Of a DNA stretch of 64,000 bases, positions 46,605-55,429 are shown one piece after another; the first letter of the stretch is position 1; the number at the start of each line of letters is the position of its first letter. The stretch covers positions 1 through 64,000 of the forward strand of contig JARLHI010000058.1 in NCBI GenBank assembly GCA_031292355.1, in the 5' to 3' direction. The notes under the pieces are model-generated. The model made no database searches. It was not told the DNA's origin and saw only the letters and a list, made by a program, of their open reading frames with translations. The DNA is from Candidatus Obscuribacterales bacterium. Lineage in GTDB: Bacteria; Cyanobacteriota; Vampirovibrionia; Obscuribacterales; Obscuribacteraceae. The translations under genes and the position numbers were made by a program.

Positions 46605-46709
46605 ATGGACAGTTTTACTTGCACGGTTATTGGCAGCATGGTTTTGGCTTTTAGTTTCGTGGCGTATTTCGCAGTGTTCGATCTCTATCATGGCGTCGTA
46701 TCCAGATAG
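46605..46709 (+). CDS. Micro-membrane protein, 34 aa
   Basis: ATG at 46605 (MDSFTCTVIGSMVLAF, then VAYFAVFDLYHGVVSR), ending TAG at 46707-46709, with AGGAGGA six bases upstream. One transmembrane helix. Too short for ordinary gene calling. Its paralog starts 46 bases after its stop. The shared pattern is M-D, Thr at 5, then a hydrophobic run ending Y-x-x-x-F-D-x-Y. Membrane partner or regulator role is inferred only. Confidence 0.7.
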   Translation: MDSFTCTVIGSMVLAFSFVAYFAVFDLYHGVVSR

Positions 46710-46754
46710 TTGGGTGAGTTTTCAGAAACGACCTAACAGCTCGGAGGAAAAATT

Positions 46755-46910
46755 ATGGATCTCGCAACTTTTGTCTTTCTGAGTGGCATGATGGCTGCAG
46801 TGGCATACATTTCGTACATCGTCTTTTTTGACGTTTACGCGCTTGTCTCCAACAGCGTCAAAGATTTCGCTTCGCATTCTTTGCTTTCAAAATCGCACGT
46901 AGGCCGCTAA
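46755..46910 (+). CDS. Micro-membrane protein, 51 aa
   Basis: ATG at 46755 (MDLATFVFLSGMMAAVAYIS then YIVFFDVYALVSN), ending TAA at 46908-46910, with GGAGGA seven bases upstream. One transmembrane helix followed by a polar tail (KDFASHSLLSKSHVGR). Paralog of the 34-residue protein in front of it. Same promoter. Confidence 0.75.
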   Translation: MDLATFVFLSGMMAAVAYISYIVFFDVYALVSNSVKDFASHSLLSKSHVGR

Positions 46911-46950
46911 TAACGTTTCGCCAGATGTAGTAAGGACTTTGTTGTATTCG

Positions 46951-49011
46951 CTAGTCGTACGAAAACAATGCTCTTAGCAGGCGTTCGGCGATAGCCGTCC
47001 GAGATAAGGAGCGTTGGGCAGCTTTACTGGTAGCCCAAGCTTCGCGTTCATGGAGCCAATTTCGGTACTCCTGATAATTGTCTTTGACAATGGCGGTGGC
47101 TGTCTCGATTTCTTGTGAAAGAGCGCGCTCTACTATCGGTGCAGACCGTTTCTCGAATTCTTCGTCAAAGATGGTGTGTTCCAGTTTATTCTTGGGCAAA
47201 TTGTCATATTCGCGTTTGAGCGCTTCTAGCTCAGGACTTGGATTCTGAAACGTTTCATAGAATTTGAAGTCTTCCAAGTAAATCTGAGTTGGAAGCCCGA
47301 AGCCGGCGTTATCGGGCTGAAACATATTCTGGTAGACTGCCGCTAGTCTAGCTAACTGATCTTTGTCAGCTTTGTGGTTTGCACTATAATTTTCGGCAAA
47401 CGATTTTTCGAGCTCCGTAGCACGCTCAGATTCGGACTCTGTTAATGGACGTCCCGCTCGCTGTTTACTAACATCGCTAACGATCGCCTTTGCATCGATA
47501 TCGGCCACGCCATACATTTTTGTTGCTACCGCCTCAAGTTCGCTATTGGTTAGAGAGCGTCCTGAGGTGTCACCGCCTGTAATATCATCAATGTACTTGC
47601 GTATTCTCAGCGCATCTTGCTCGGCATGCTTGGTTTCATGCAACAGAAATTCAGTTAAATTGTCGCCCACTTTGAGTCGGTGAGTTGAATCGCCGTCAAT
47701 CAAATCCTCGTCTTTGACGCGAATAGTTCCTTTATGATAAGACGCACTTCCTATAGCGTCCTCGCCCTGTCGCTCTACTTTGATCTTCGGCACAACCCCG
47801 TCTGGAAATACATTTTTTCTTTCGTCGTTAACTATTTTGGCCAGACCAGTGCGTCGAATCTCTAATTCCTCATCAATTTGCTTCGACACCTTGCTGTGCG
47901 CAGCTTTGCTTACTAAATATTCGTCATACAGAGCGGTGGCTTCCGGTGATCCAGATATCAGCTGTCTTATTGCTGGCTCATCATTTAAACCTTTTGCGCG
48001 CAAGCTCAACCAGTCGGGTAATTTGGCAGCGCGGGCAATTTTAAAATGTAATGATAGATCATCATCAGCATCATCATGGAGTGCTTTTCGCTGCTCAATT
48101 AAAGACTTGAGATCGACTTTCCCATTCCGCTTCCCAATAAAATCAGTAACACTGTCAGACAATTTCCAGATGTTTTGCTTTGAGGGCACTGCGACGCCGT
48201 CGATGCTTTCGGAGGATTTTTCTGCACCAACTTTGTCTGAACCAGCTTTCGCTCCGGGTTTTTCAATTGTGGCGCTTTTCCCTACTTTGGGCGGTTCGTC
48301 CATTGCAAGCGCCGGTCGCTCCGACTGAGTCAAAGTAAGCTCGGGAAGGCTCGCACCACCATTAGCATCCGAGGAAGCTTTGGCGCTGCTTTTCAGAATG
48401 TTTGCTAACCGCGAGGTCGCCTTGATCGCAGAACCAGCCGCCCCCAATGCGAGCGTCGCACACCCGGCAATTTCTATCGCTGCCCCGCCCGTCTGTTTCT
48501 GAATGTCTAGCCTGGCTGTCTCAATGTCAGCTTCAGTGTGCTCTGATTTATGCATCAGAACATTTGCTGAATTTGCAGAATTTTCCGATGCTGCAATGCT
48601 GTCGGTTGCCGCTGTAACCATTCCGTCTGCGGTGAGTCCTACGATAGCAACTTCTGCCAATACACCAACGCCAGCCACAACGGCTGCGCTAGCACCCAAT
48701 GCCCCGGCTATCGGGGCCGCAGCAATAAGGGCTACACCAACAGCCACGCCCTCAGCTATTGACACCGCTGTATCGACTGGATGTTCTTTAATCGCTTCGT
48801 AAGCTTTATTGGCGGCGCCGACTACTATTTGAGCTCCAAGATCGATCGTGCCCGAAGCCCAATCATAGGCGCTTGCGAGGCTACCTCCTTGTGGCTTTTG
48901 TGGGACAAGTAATTTGTCATGGTAAGCATCAGCCTGCAAAACTGCAACGTGAGCATTATCTGCGTTTTCGTTGTTGGGCGCTCTAAATTCGAATTTCGTT
49001 TCAACTGTCAT
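46951..49011 (-). CDS. Large effector-like protein with HExxH metallopeptidase motif, 686 aa
   Basis: Residues ~40-60 WASGTIDLGAQIVVG, then EHPVDTAVSIAEG and a long Ala/Gly hydrophobic region to ~140 (VALIAAAPIAGALGASAAVV), suited to membrane insertion. A charged linker and helical region follow to ~430. The zinc motif LLHETKHAEQDAL lies near 458-462 (HExxH). Another Glu-containing region (SELEAVATKMYG) lies near 500. No signal peptide. The HP-x-x-T plus hydrophobic module recurs in the 279-residue protein at 4237. Probably an exported or contact-dependent protease (inference). Confidence 0.75.
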   Translation of the reverse strand: MTVETKFEFRAPNNENADNAHVAVLQADAYHDKLLVPQKPQGGSLASAYDWASGTIDLGAQIVVGAANKAYEAIKEHPVDTAVSIAEGVAVGVALIAAAPIAGALGASAAVVAGVGVLAEVAIVGLTADGMVTAATDSIAASENSANSANVLMHKSEHTEADIETARLDIQKQTGGAAIEIAGCATLALGAAGSAIKATSRLANILKSSAKASSDANGGASLPELTLTQSERPALAMDEPPKVGKSATIEKPGAKAGSDKVGAEKSSESIDGVAVPSKQNIWKLSDSVTDFIGKRNGKVDLKSLIEQRKALHDDADDDLSLHFKIARAAKLPDWLSLRAKGLNDEPAIRQLISGSPEATALYDEYLVSKAAHSKVSKQIDEELEIRRTGLAKIVNDERKNVFPDGVVPKIKVERQGEDAIGSASYHKGTIRVKDEDLIDGDSTHRLKVGDNLTEFLLHETKHAEQDALRIRKYIDDITGGDTSGRSLTNSELEAVATKMYGVADIDAKAIVSDVSKQRAGRPLTESESERATELEKSFAENYSANHKADKDQLARLAAVYQNMFQPDNAGFGLPTQIYLEDFKFYETFQNPSPELEALKREYDNLPKNKLEHTIFDEEFEKRSAPIVERALSQEIETATAIVKDNYQEYRNWLHEREAWATSKAAQRSLSRTAIAERLLRALFSYD

Positions 49012-49138
49012 CGTCGATCACGCGAATAGTTTGCACACGCTACACGGTTGTATCTATCCGTTTAATCGAATCTTTGGACAGCAGTTCGGTCTTTTTTATC
49101 GATCACTGCCTGAAAACAACTTACGGCTTCAACGTGCA

Positions 49139-49229
49139 GTGGCTCTCACTGGTCGTGGCACAATTAAATGGCGTGCTAGCCGACCCAAAGCTAATGCAAG
49201 ATCAACGGAGCGATCATCATTGGTGCTGG
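49139..49229. repeat. Dispersed ~90-bp repeat, copy A
   Basis: About 80% alike to 51137-51227: both share TCGTG, TGGCGTGCTAGC, CCAAAGCTA and GCAAGATCAACGGAGC in the same order and spacing. A third, partial and more diverged copy of its first half lies at about 58618-58665. Each sits in a gene-free patch. Confidence 0.7.
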
Positions 49230-49710
49230 CCCAATCTCAGCGCTCAGGAATTATAGGGGCGCCAACAATAATATTATGGCAGTCTCTGCTGTAACTTTGC
49301 TTAAAATAGCTCACCGCATTGAGCGAGCAATCAATAATTTGTGTCGTTGTTTTTATACCAAAAAGGCGTTTAATAAAAGTGTCCTCGCAAACGCACTAAA
49401 AACAAAGCGTTACCACGTTCTCTCGTGGTAATGCACTCGCCGACCCAGAACTGGTGACGGTTTCAAATTGTCAGAAAAATGTCCTTTATGAGACGAGTTT
49501 AGCACTACCTGCCATGTGTCCTTTTTTCAGTCAGCATGAGGTCGTGACTTAGCCTAAAAAGACTGAAGTGTTTGGCTGCTATTCGCTTAATGCCTTTCCC
49601 TTATTTGGCTCGCCACAGTCCGTCTTTCATGGATGCTCCGGCAGTATCAGTTCTCCGATCTGGTCTCTGGACCTTAATTTGCAGTCCCTACTTGTCATCG
49701 TATTGTTTTT

Positions 49711-49738
49711 GTAATAAGATGGTATTACGTTCGTAATA
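49711..49738. promoter_or_regulatory. Probable autoregulatory operator of the vapBC-type pair
   Basis: GTAATA (49711-49716), TATTAC (49723-49728) and GTAATA (49733-49738) form overlapping inverted repeats 13 bases in front of the antitoxin ATG, the usual arrangement for toxin-antitoxin autoregulation. Confidence 0.65.
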
Positions 49739-49751
49739 AGGGGGTGGGAGC

Positions 49752-50021
49752 ATGACTTTGACTGTCAAATTGGCTGAGCAGGAGCAAAGCCGCTTAGATG
49801 TCATCATTGCCGCCTTGCATTCGGAAAATCAAAGCGATGCTGTTCGAACACTCATAAATGAGAAGTTCGAGGCATTGCAGGCCGACAAAACCATAGTTGA
49901 GCGCAGGGGCGGACATCCGAAGTATCTTTTAAATTCACGTGGCGATGCAAGTAAACGTGAAAACCGCAAAGCTGTTGTCGAACAAGGGTTCGCTGCTAAA
50001 GCCGCTAAACGAGCACGCTAG
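49752..50021 (+). CDS. Antitoxin of a VapBC-like system, 89 aa
   Basis: GGGGTGGGAGC lies before the ATG. N-terminal half (MTLTVKLAEQEQSRLDVIIA, DAVRTLINEKFE) resembles a ribbon-helix-helix DNA-binding segment; the C-terminal half is basic and probably unstructured, wrapping the toxin. The stop overlaps the toxin start by one base. Operator palindromes lie just upstream. Confidence 0.82.
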   Translation: MTLTVKLAEQEQSRLDVIIAALHSENQSDAVRTLINEKFEALQADKTIVERRGGHPKYLLNSRGDASKRENRKAVVEQGFAAKAAKRAR

Positions 50022-50449
50022 TGCCATTGAAGCGTGCTTTGATAGATGCCGGTCCACTCATTGCCTACTATGACGCTGGCGATAAGTGGCATGCCGCTGC
50101 CAGGAAATTCATGGAGAATTTTCGAGGACAATTGATAACGTCCGAACCGATAGTTACTGAGGTTATGTGGAATTTAAAAGCTGATTATCGAGTTCAAAAC
50201 GAATTTTTAGCTGACCTCCAAAAAGAGACTTTTACAATTGAACCGTTGGCTGTGACCGACTTTCAGTACTTATCTCAGTTGAATGAAAAATACCAGGATT
50301 TACCAGGCGACTTTGCCGATCTTTCAATCGTTGCTCTTTCGACACGGTTAAAAATCCTGGATGTAGCGAGCATAGATGGTGATTTTGATGTATATCGGAG
50401 CTTAGGCAAAACCTTCAATCATGTTTTCTTAAAGTGGGAAAAACCCTAG
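50021..50449 (+). CDS. vapC: PIN-domain toxin (VapC-like ribonuclease), 142 aa
   Basis: PIN-domain acidic residues all present: Asp in LIDAGPLIAYYD, Glu in VTEVMWN, Asp in GDFADLSIVAL and Asp in SIDGDFDVY. Members cut tRNA or rRNA. The start is a GTG overlapping the antitoxin stop (TAGTG). The toxin call is firm, the RNA target unknown. Confidence 0.9.
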   Translation: MPLKRALIDAGPLIAYYDAGDKWHAAARKFMENFRGQLITSEPIVTEVMWNLKADYRVQNEFLADLQKETFTIEPLAVTDFQYLSQLNEKYQDLPGDFADLSIVALSTRLKILDVASIDGDFDVYRSLGKTFNHVFLKWEKP

Positions 50450-50459
50450 ATTCTTTTGC

Positions 50460-50653
50460 TCTTTAATTACTTCCAGCTTTACCAGGCTTTGCTCGGCTCA
50501 AATGAAGTTGAAACAGCCAATGCGCTGGCTAGTCAGCTCTGGGCTGTCAGCCCAAGTATTGAAACTAAAGACTCGCTGATTCGCGCTGCCCACCTAGCTG
50601 GCAGTGAACCGGCAATCACTAATCTGAATCGACGCGGTGGAAAAAGTGACTAG
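50460..50653 (+). pseudogene. Fragment of the helical-repeat paralog family
   Basis: A 65-codon frame whose sequence (FQLYQALLGSNEVETANALA then SQLWAVSP) matches the LLGYY ... ASKLWLVENLP region of the 329-residue protein at 58855. No ribosome site and no module end; judged a gene remnant. Confidence 0.45.
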
Positions 50654-50706
50654 TGGTCCGTGTTGGTAGGCTACTTCTTCAATCGATTCCATCCTTGTAC
50701 GCACCA

Positions 50707-51003
50707 CTAATCACAACTGCAATCTTCAAAATAGCTCGGGTATCTGAGAGTCACCCACAGTGGACTGCCAATCACCCCGACCGTGTACAAAATCAATCTG
50801 TTGTCCATTATGTTCGGTTTAGAGCCGATTCCTCTTTCACAAATATCATAGACCGCCGGTAAAACGACAGGCGACACTGCGACTAAGACTGGATACAACA
50901 ACGCTCTTTTTGTGAACTTCGAAATAGCATTTGCCCTGGCCGACTGCGTATTCGAAAGGATTGCACAACAAATCAATGAAAATACGATACTATCGAACTT
51001 CAT
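50707..51003 (-). CDS. Small secreted or membrane hypothetical protein, 98 aa
   Basis: The start at the ATG at 51001-51003 is supported by AGAGG seven bases upstream. Signal peptide KFDSIVFSLICCAILS then ARANA; then hydrophobic strand/helix segments (LLYPVLVAVSPVVLPAVYDI) and CSCD at the C-terminus. No family recognised. Confidence 0.65.
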   Translation of the reverse strand: MKFDSIVFSLICCAILSNTQSARANAISKFTKRALLYPVLVAVSPVVLPAVYDICERGIGSKPNIMDNRLILYTVGVIGSPLWVTLRYPSYFEDCSCD

Positions 51004-51384
51004 ATCCACACCTCTGCATTTATGGTCCCTTCACTTTTCTGATTATAAGGTTCCTTCCTAATTGAAAGTGCGAACAACAAACAGTTTGAATATTGTTGGT
51101 TACTCTCCTATCGAGACTGCTAAGCCACTAAATATAGTGGCACTCCCTCGTCGTGACGCAATGGCGTGGCGTGCTAGCACAACCAAAGCTAGTGCAAGAT
51201 CAACGGAGCATCATCATCGGCGCTAGGTAGATCTCATTACCAGTTTCACCGTCGCCGACGAGTAGTCGCGATCTATTTAGAACTACAGAAGAATCTACAG
51301 TATGTGCACTGATGGCAGGAATAAGTTGCTGAAAGACAGGATGTACGCTCCCAACAGGGTTTTTGATCGAGACTCGTCACGGCA
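51004..51384. other. 380-base region with dispersed repeat copy B
   Basis: Perfect inverted repeat CCACTA-AATA-TAGTGG at 51125-51140 leads straight into copy B of the ~90-bp repeat (51137-51227). Nothing else supported. Confidence 0.5.
51137..51227. repeat. Dispersed ~90-bp repeat, copy B
   Basis: Aligns with copy A at 49139-49229 at roughly 80%. The left edge overlaps a 6-bp inverted repeat, which could be a remnant of an element end. Confidence 0.7.
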
Positions 51385-53574
51385 TCATGCCCGGAGCCGT
51401 CGATTGTTTTTCCGTAATTCTTGCAGGCGTTTTTTTAGCTTTGAGTTTCCCGGATTCAGCTTCACCGCCGCCTTCAGAACATCGATTCCATATTCGTACC
51501 CACCAGAGTCCAAGAAGAAAACTCTTGACGCATTGAGAGCCACTTCTGGCTTATGCGGATAACTATTCAATTGCATATTCCATGCCGCTGCAATCGTGAA
51601 ACAACCACTCTCCTCTTCGCTTTGACAGGCACGAAACACGCGTCTTTTCGGCATCGCCGGTATATTTTGAATCCACCACAGTTCATGTGCAAGGTGTTCT
51701 GCCGATGTTGCGGGATCTCTTCCGGCTATCGCGTTGCAATATTGATGGTTAAAAAAGAAGCCCATAATTTCTGCTCTCGCACCGAGATCGTTAGCGTTGT
51801 TATGGAGGACTTGCTCCAGAGTCCAGATGGTTCTCTCCGGTAAGTCAACACCAAACAATTCCGATACGGAAGTGTCGAACCGTTCTGAGAACTTGGTGAG
51901 TCGACTAGAGGCGCATCCGTGCTTAAATCCGAGTTTCTTCAGGCGAACCTCTGGTGTGAGAAGTTTCGACCGCTCCTCAAGCCGAGCAGCGAGCGCAACA
52001 GCCATAGAATCGCGCGGAGCGATCTTCAACGCCTTTTCAATTATTTTTTTTGCTATCGCTCGGTCATTACTGAAATGAGCTAAACACGCATTAACCAAAA
52101 CTTTTGGATCATCAGAGGATTTTATTTTCTTGAGCCAGCTGCTGGTTAATTTTGCTTTCAATTCGAAATCGACTTTCTCAACGTCATCCCACCAGTGATC
52201 GCGCAAATATCTAGAGCCCGGACAATTCGCAATCAGCCAGTGCATGTGCTTTTCAAATGCTGCCTTCAGCTGTGGGCTATTTGCTCGTGTCTCGTCGCAA
52301 TGATAACTGCCTATGATTAATGCGCGATGGTACAAATCTGCTGAGTCAATTTCCATTACCTCGTCCAGCCGCAGAGCAAAATCTTTTGCGAACCATCGAT
52401 AGCTGCCTGTCAAACCACCTTTAGCCAGATAAGAGTCATTGGCCCATTCCGTTAGCGTGTATTTTTTTGTAAGTGGAAAGTCCCTCAACTTTGGCTTGTC
52501 ACATTTCAAGGCTATGGCATCTAAAATGCCAGGCTTGTTTGCCATACGTCCCCATTTTTCGAGAAAACGCAAATGCATGATTTTGTCTGCTTCGGTTTTG
52601 ACTCTAAGCTTTTCTTGAAGGTATTTTTTGTTTTTGATAGCCACTTTGTTCAATGTATTTGAGTTATGCAACTTCAACAATTGAAGCAAGGTGTTTCTAC
52701 CTTTGATACTTAATTCCGGAATTCGCACTGAGTCCAGTCCTTCAGCGCCCAGAGCAAATTTTATGAACCAGGCCAGATGCGAAACAAATTGACGTTCGAA
52801 TTCTGGATTCACACCAAATTTGTTTTGTAGCTCACAATTAGCTCCGTAGTACGCAGTCAAACCCGCACGCGCGTTCACGTCGGATGGATATTTCTCCAAC
52901 AACCTGGTCAATGTTCTGGCAGAAATAGCGGACAACTTACATCTGAACGAATTATCGATGAATGTCGATTGACGATCTCCTAACAGCTTAAGGGTGGCTT
53001 TAGTCGGAGGATGCAGGCTAAACTCATTTAAGTCATAAATCTCTGTAGCTTTAGAGACCGTTGACGGCTCGAGTTCATTCAAGATGCTAATAGCCCACTG
53101 GTTTTGTTCATCCGTCTTGAGCACTCTTTGAATTAGGGTACTGGCCATGTCCGGTTCGTGGCTTAAGAAAAACAGAGCAGCATTGATCAACACCTGTGAA
53201 TCGTCATGATTCTGTTTGATAGCTGCGCGCCAGGCCGCGGCTACTTCACTATAGCCAAATGCCTCTGAATTTTTGATCGAGAAGTAATCATCGCTGCAAA
53301 AGGTACAGCCAGGAAGGTGCGCTATAAACCATAAAATGTTCTTGACTCGTCTTTTTTCAAACTGCGCAGTTTTTTGTGTTCGACGACGTGTTGTCCATCT
53401 TTTGTAAAAACCTAGCAATCGGGCGCGATTGATCAAGTCTAGTTCGTTTACTTTGAGTGCTTTCTCGATTATCTCGGCTGACTCAGGAGACAGAATGTCG
53501 CCCTGCTTCGCGGCTTGTTCCAGCTCAAGTAAACTTGCGAGGTCTTTAAGTGTCGGTTCGATTCGAGTTTGCAT
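51385..53574 (-). CDS. Helical-repeat protein with four paralogous modules, 729 aa
   Basis: Four internal modules of ~110-180 residues, each opening with RARLLGFYKRW-, RAGLTAYYGANC-, RALIIGSYHCDE- and RAEIMGFFFNHQY-like segments, then an H-x-x-W-I-x-x-x-PG helix (ILWFIAHLPG, HLAWFIKFAL, HMHWLIANCPG, HELWWIQNIP), then for most modules an AAAW...VLINAALFF helix pair. The single-module relatives are at 32284 and 58855. No signal peptide. Ends in a basic tail (KKRLQELRKNNRRLRA). Function unknown; multi-module scaffold inferred. Confidence 0.8.
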   Translation of the reverse strand: MQTRIEPTLKDLASLLELEQAAKQGDILSPESAEIIEKALKVNELDLINRARLLGFYKRWTTRRRTQKTAQFEKRRVKNILWFIAHLPGCTFCSDDYFSIKNSEAFGYSEVAAAWRAAIKQNHDDSQVLINAALFFLSHEPDMASTLIQRVLKTDEQNQWAISILNELEPSTVSKATEIYDLNEFSLHPPTKATLKLLGDRQSTFIDNSFRCKLSAISARTLTRLLEKYPSDVNARAGLTAYYGANCELQNKFGVNPEFERQFVSHLAWFIKFALGAEGLDSVRIPELSIKGRNTLLQLLKLHNSNTLNKVAIKNKKYLQEKLRVKTEADKIMHLRFLEKWGRMANKPGILDAIALKCDKPKLRDFPLTKKYTLTEWANDSYLAKGGLTGSYRWFAKDFALRLDEVMEIDSADLYHRALIIGSYHCDETRANSPQLKAAFEKHMHWLIANCPGSRYLRDHWWDDVEKVDFELKAKLTSSWLKKIKSSDDPKVLVNACLAHFSNDRAIAKKIIEKALKIAPRDSMAVALAARLEERSKLLTPEVRLKKLGFKHGCASSRLTKFSERFDTSVSELFGVDLPERTIWTLEQVLHNNANDLGARAEIMGFFFNHQYCNAIAGRDPATSAEHLAHELWWIQNIPAMPKRRVFRACQSEEESGCFTIAAAWNMQLNSYPHKPEVALNASRVFFLDSGGYEYGIDVLKAAVKLNPGNSKLKKRLQELRKNNRRLRA

Positions 53575-53758
53575 AAACCTATCTTAGCGTCAGAAAGGGT
53601 GTTATCGCCTCTTCTTGCGAAATGATACCGAAGCACTGTCGCTTCTTTTTGTAATTTGAGGCTAATATAACCATCTGGGGAGTAAAATTCGAAGTGATTT
53701 ATAACCTCTAAAATTGGAATTTTCATCCGCCAAACTGTAAACCTGGAGATGACTGAAC

Positions 53759-55060
53759 ATGCTCGATTTTCGCCCACCGTTAGATTCACCGCTTTTGCTC
53801 TGGTGGTGCAAAACATTCTTCCCGATTTATATGAAGTTCCCCCTCGGCGATCTAACTATAAGTATCGAAAAGGGCGCTCTTGAACGCTTTCATCAAATAA
53901 ATGGTGAACGAGCGATGATTTGCCCCAATCATTCCAATCGGCACGACCCGCAGACGATGTTTGCTTTTTCCAGAGAGGCGAAAGAATATTTCAATTTCGT
54001 CGCGGCGCGTGAAATCTTTGATTACGATGGTGGCAGAAATGGATGGTGGGTACAGCACGCTGGCGGTTATTCAATCGTGCGCGGGGCTGCTGACCGTGAA
54101 AGTTTTAAAACAACCAGACGCATTTTGGCAGAAGGCAAAAAGAAATTGGTGCTTTTTCCTGAGGGCGAAGTGTCAAGGCAAAACGACACCTTGATGACTC
54201 TAGAGTCTGGAGCCGCACAGCTTTGTTTCTGGGCGTTGAGTGACCTCGATAAAAATCTGGGAGGCTTGAGCAATCAGAAACCAGGCGACTCCCCCGCTAA
54301 AATTGATGCCACCGGTCGCAGTGCCACAATTTTTATTCTGCCGATGGCTCTAAAGTACATTTTTCCCTACGATATCAGTGGTGCCTTGCGAAAATCTTTA
54401 GAAAAGCTAGAGGCAAAGGTTGGTTTAAAACCTGCTGCTGAAGCTGCGCTTCAACCACGACTGATGGCTGTATGCGAACGATTATTGACGACTCTAGAAA
54501 AAGAATACGAGCTCAAAGTTCGTGATGATGCCACAATGAACGACAGAGTCAAGGTTCTGCGCCTTCATATTTTGCAGTCTGTGGCCTCCAAACTCAAAGT
54601 AGAGTTGCCACCGGACGGTAAAGAGTTAGAGTACGTGCGAATTTTGCGCAACAAGGTAGATGACTTCATCTATCAAGATGATAAAAATAGCTCCAGTTAT
54701 GAGCGCAGCGTGCATGAAGAAAAGCAGAACTCTTATCGCGCCTATTATCGCGACATTGGTCGGGTCATCAACTTTGTGGCAATCTATGCCGGTTATGTCA
54801 GCGAACATATGACGCAAGAGCGGTTTAGCGATGTGATTGAGCGCCTTGAAGTAGAAATTTTAGGTGGCGAACCAAGTATCAAGGGACCGCGCGAAGTATT
54901 GATAGATATCGGTCAACCCATTGACCTGAGTCAATACTACGATGATTACAAAACGCACAAGAAAGAAACAATCACGAAAGTAACAGAGGAAGTGGCGGCT
55001 CAAATTTCAGCTATGTTGGTCAAACTGGAAGAGAGTCGCAAGCCGATTTATCTGGCTTGA
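53759..55060 (+). CDS. PlsC-like glycerolipid acyltransferase, 433 aa
   Basis: Acyltransferase block I NHSNRHDPQ (HX4D type, H ~60, D ~65), block II GGYSIVRGAADRESF, block III LFPEGEVSRQND, matching the PlsC/AGPAT fold that transfers acyl chains to glycerophosphates. The C-terminal ~200 residues are an extra helical region absent from compact PlsC. One hydrophobic N-terminal segment. Follows a divergent start at 53574. Exact substrate unknown. Confidence 0.9.
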   Translation: MLDFRPPLDSPLLLWWCKTFFPIYMKFPLGDLTISIEKGALERFHQINGERAMICPNHSNRHDPQTMFAFSREAKEYFNFVAAREIFDYDGGRNGWWVQHAGGYSIVRGAADRESFKTTRRILAEGKKKLVLFPEGEVSRQNDTLMTLESGAAQLCFWALSDLDKNLGGLSNQKPGDSPAKIDATGRSATIFILPMALKYIFPYDISGALRKSLEKLEAKVGLKPAAEAALQPRLMAVCERLLTTLEKEYELKVRDDATMNDRVKVLRLHILQSVASKLKVELPPDGKELEYVRILRNKVDDFIYQDDKNSSSYERSVHEEKQNSYRAYYRDIGRVINFVAIYAGYVSEHMTQERFSDVIERLEVEILGGEPSIKGPREVLIDIGQPIDLSQYYDDYKTHKKETITKVTEEVAAQISAMLVKLEESRKPIYLA

Positions 55061-55111
55061 GCTGTTACAGACTTAAGTCATCTCAAGCTTTATATTGGTG
55101 GTGCTATCTAT

Positions 55112-55429
55112 TTAGGCACGCACCTTGCCGTCTTGCTCGAACATCACAAAGTAAGCCGACATGTATCGTTTTAACTCGTTGTGCTCAAGATTCCGGCTGT
55201 GTTGCATGATGCGATTTAGCCGAAAGAAGTCCTCATAGTGGAATGCCCGCTCAAAGCGTTGGGTTGGGCTGGCTCCCAGATTTTCGTCGATAAGTTTTTG
55301 GAGTTCGCTGAAGGTCTCTTCGCAGACTGCTACTCGCTCGGCAATGTTAACAGGCTTAGTGGCCTCGTCTAAAATGGCTACGAACTCTTGAAGTTCCAGC
55401 TTAAGCTTTACAAGCGACGCCGCTGCCAT
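55112..55429 (-). CDS. Small helical hypothetical protein, 105 aa
   Basis: The start at the ATG at 55427-55429 is supported by GAGG seven bases upstream; longer frames to 55516 lack a site. All-helical (LVKLKLELQEFVAILDEATK, RVAVCEETFSELQKLIDENL), probably a four-helix bundle. No family recognised. Confidence 0.65.
   Translation of the reverse strand: MAAASLVKLKLELQEFVAILDEATKPVNIAERVAVCEETFSELQKLIDENLGASPTQRFERAFHYEDFFRLNRIMQHSRNLEHNELKRYMSAYFVMFEQDGKVRA

Larger units (their letters stand above)
49012..49751. other. 740-base region with a dispersed repeat and a strong hairpin
   Basis: Holds repeat copy A (49139-49229), hairpin GCGTTACCACG-TTCTCT-CGTGGTAATGC at 49407-49434 (11 bp; on the minus strand followed by a T-rich tail, so a possible leftward terminator), and the VapBC operator. 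Frames at 48971-49294 run through the repeat and are not called. Confidence 0.5.

Noticed and set aside
46533..46652. Plus-strand ORF from the ATG at 46533 in front of the 34-residue protein
   Set aside because: No ribosome site; the ATG overlaps the -10 region of the promoter; the AGGAGG-led ATG at 46605 is preferred.
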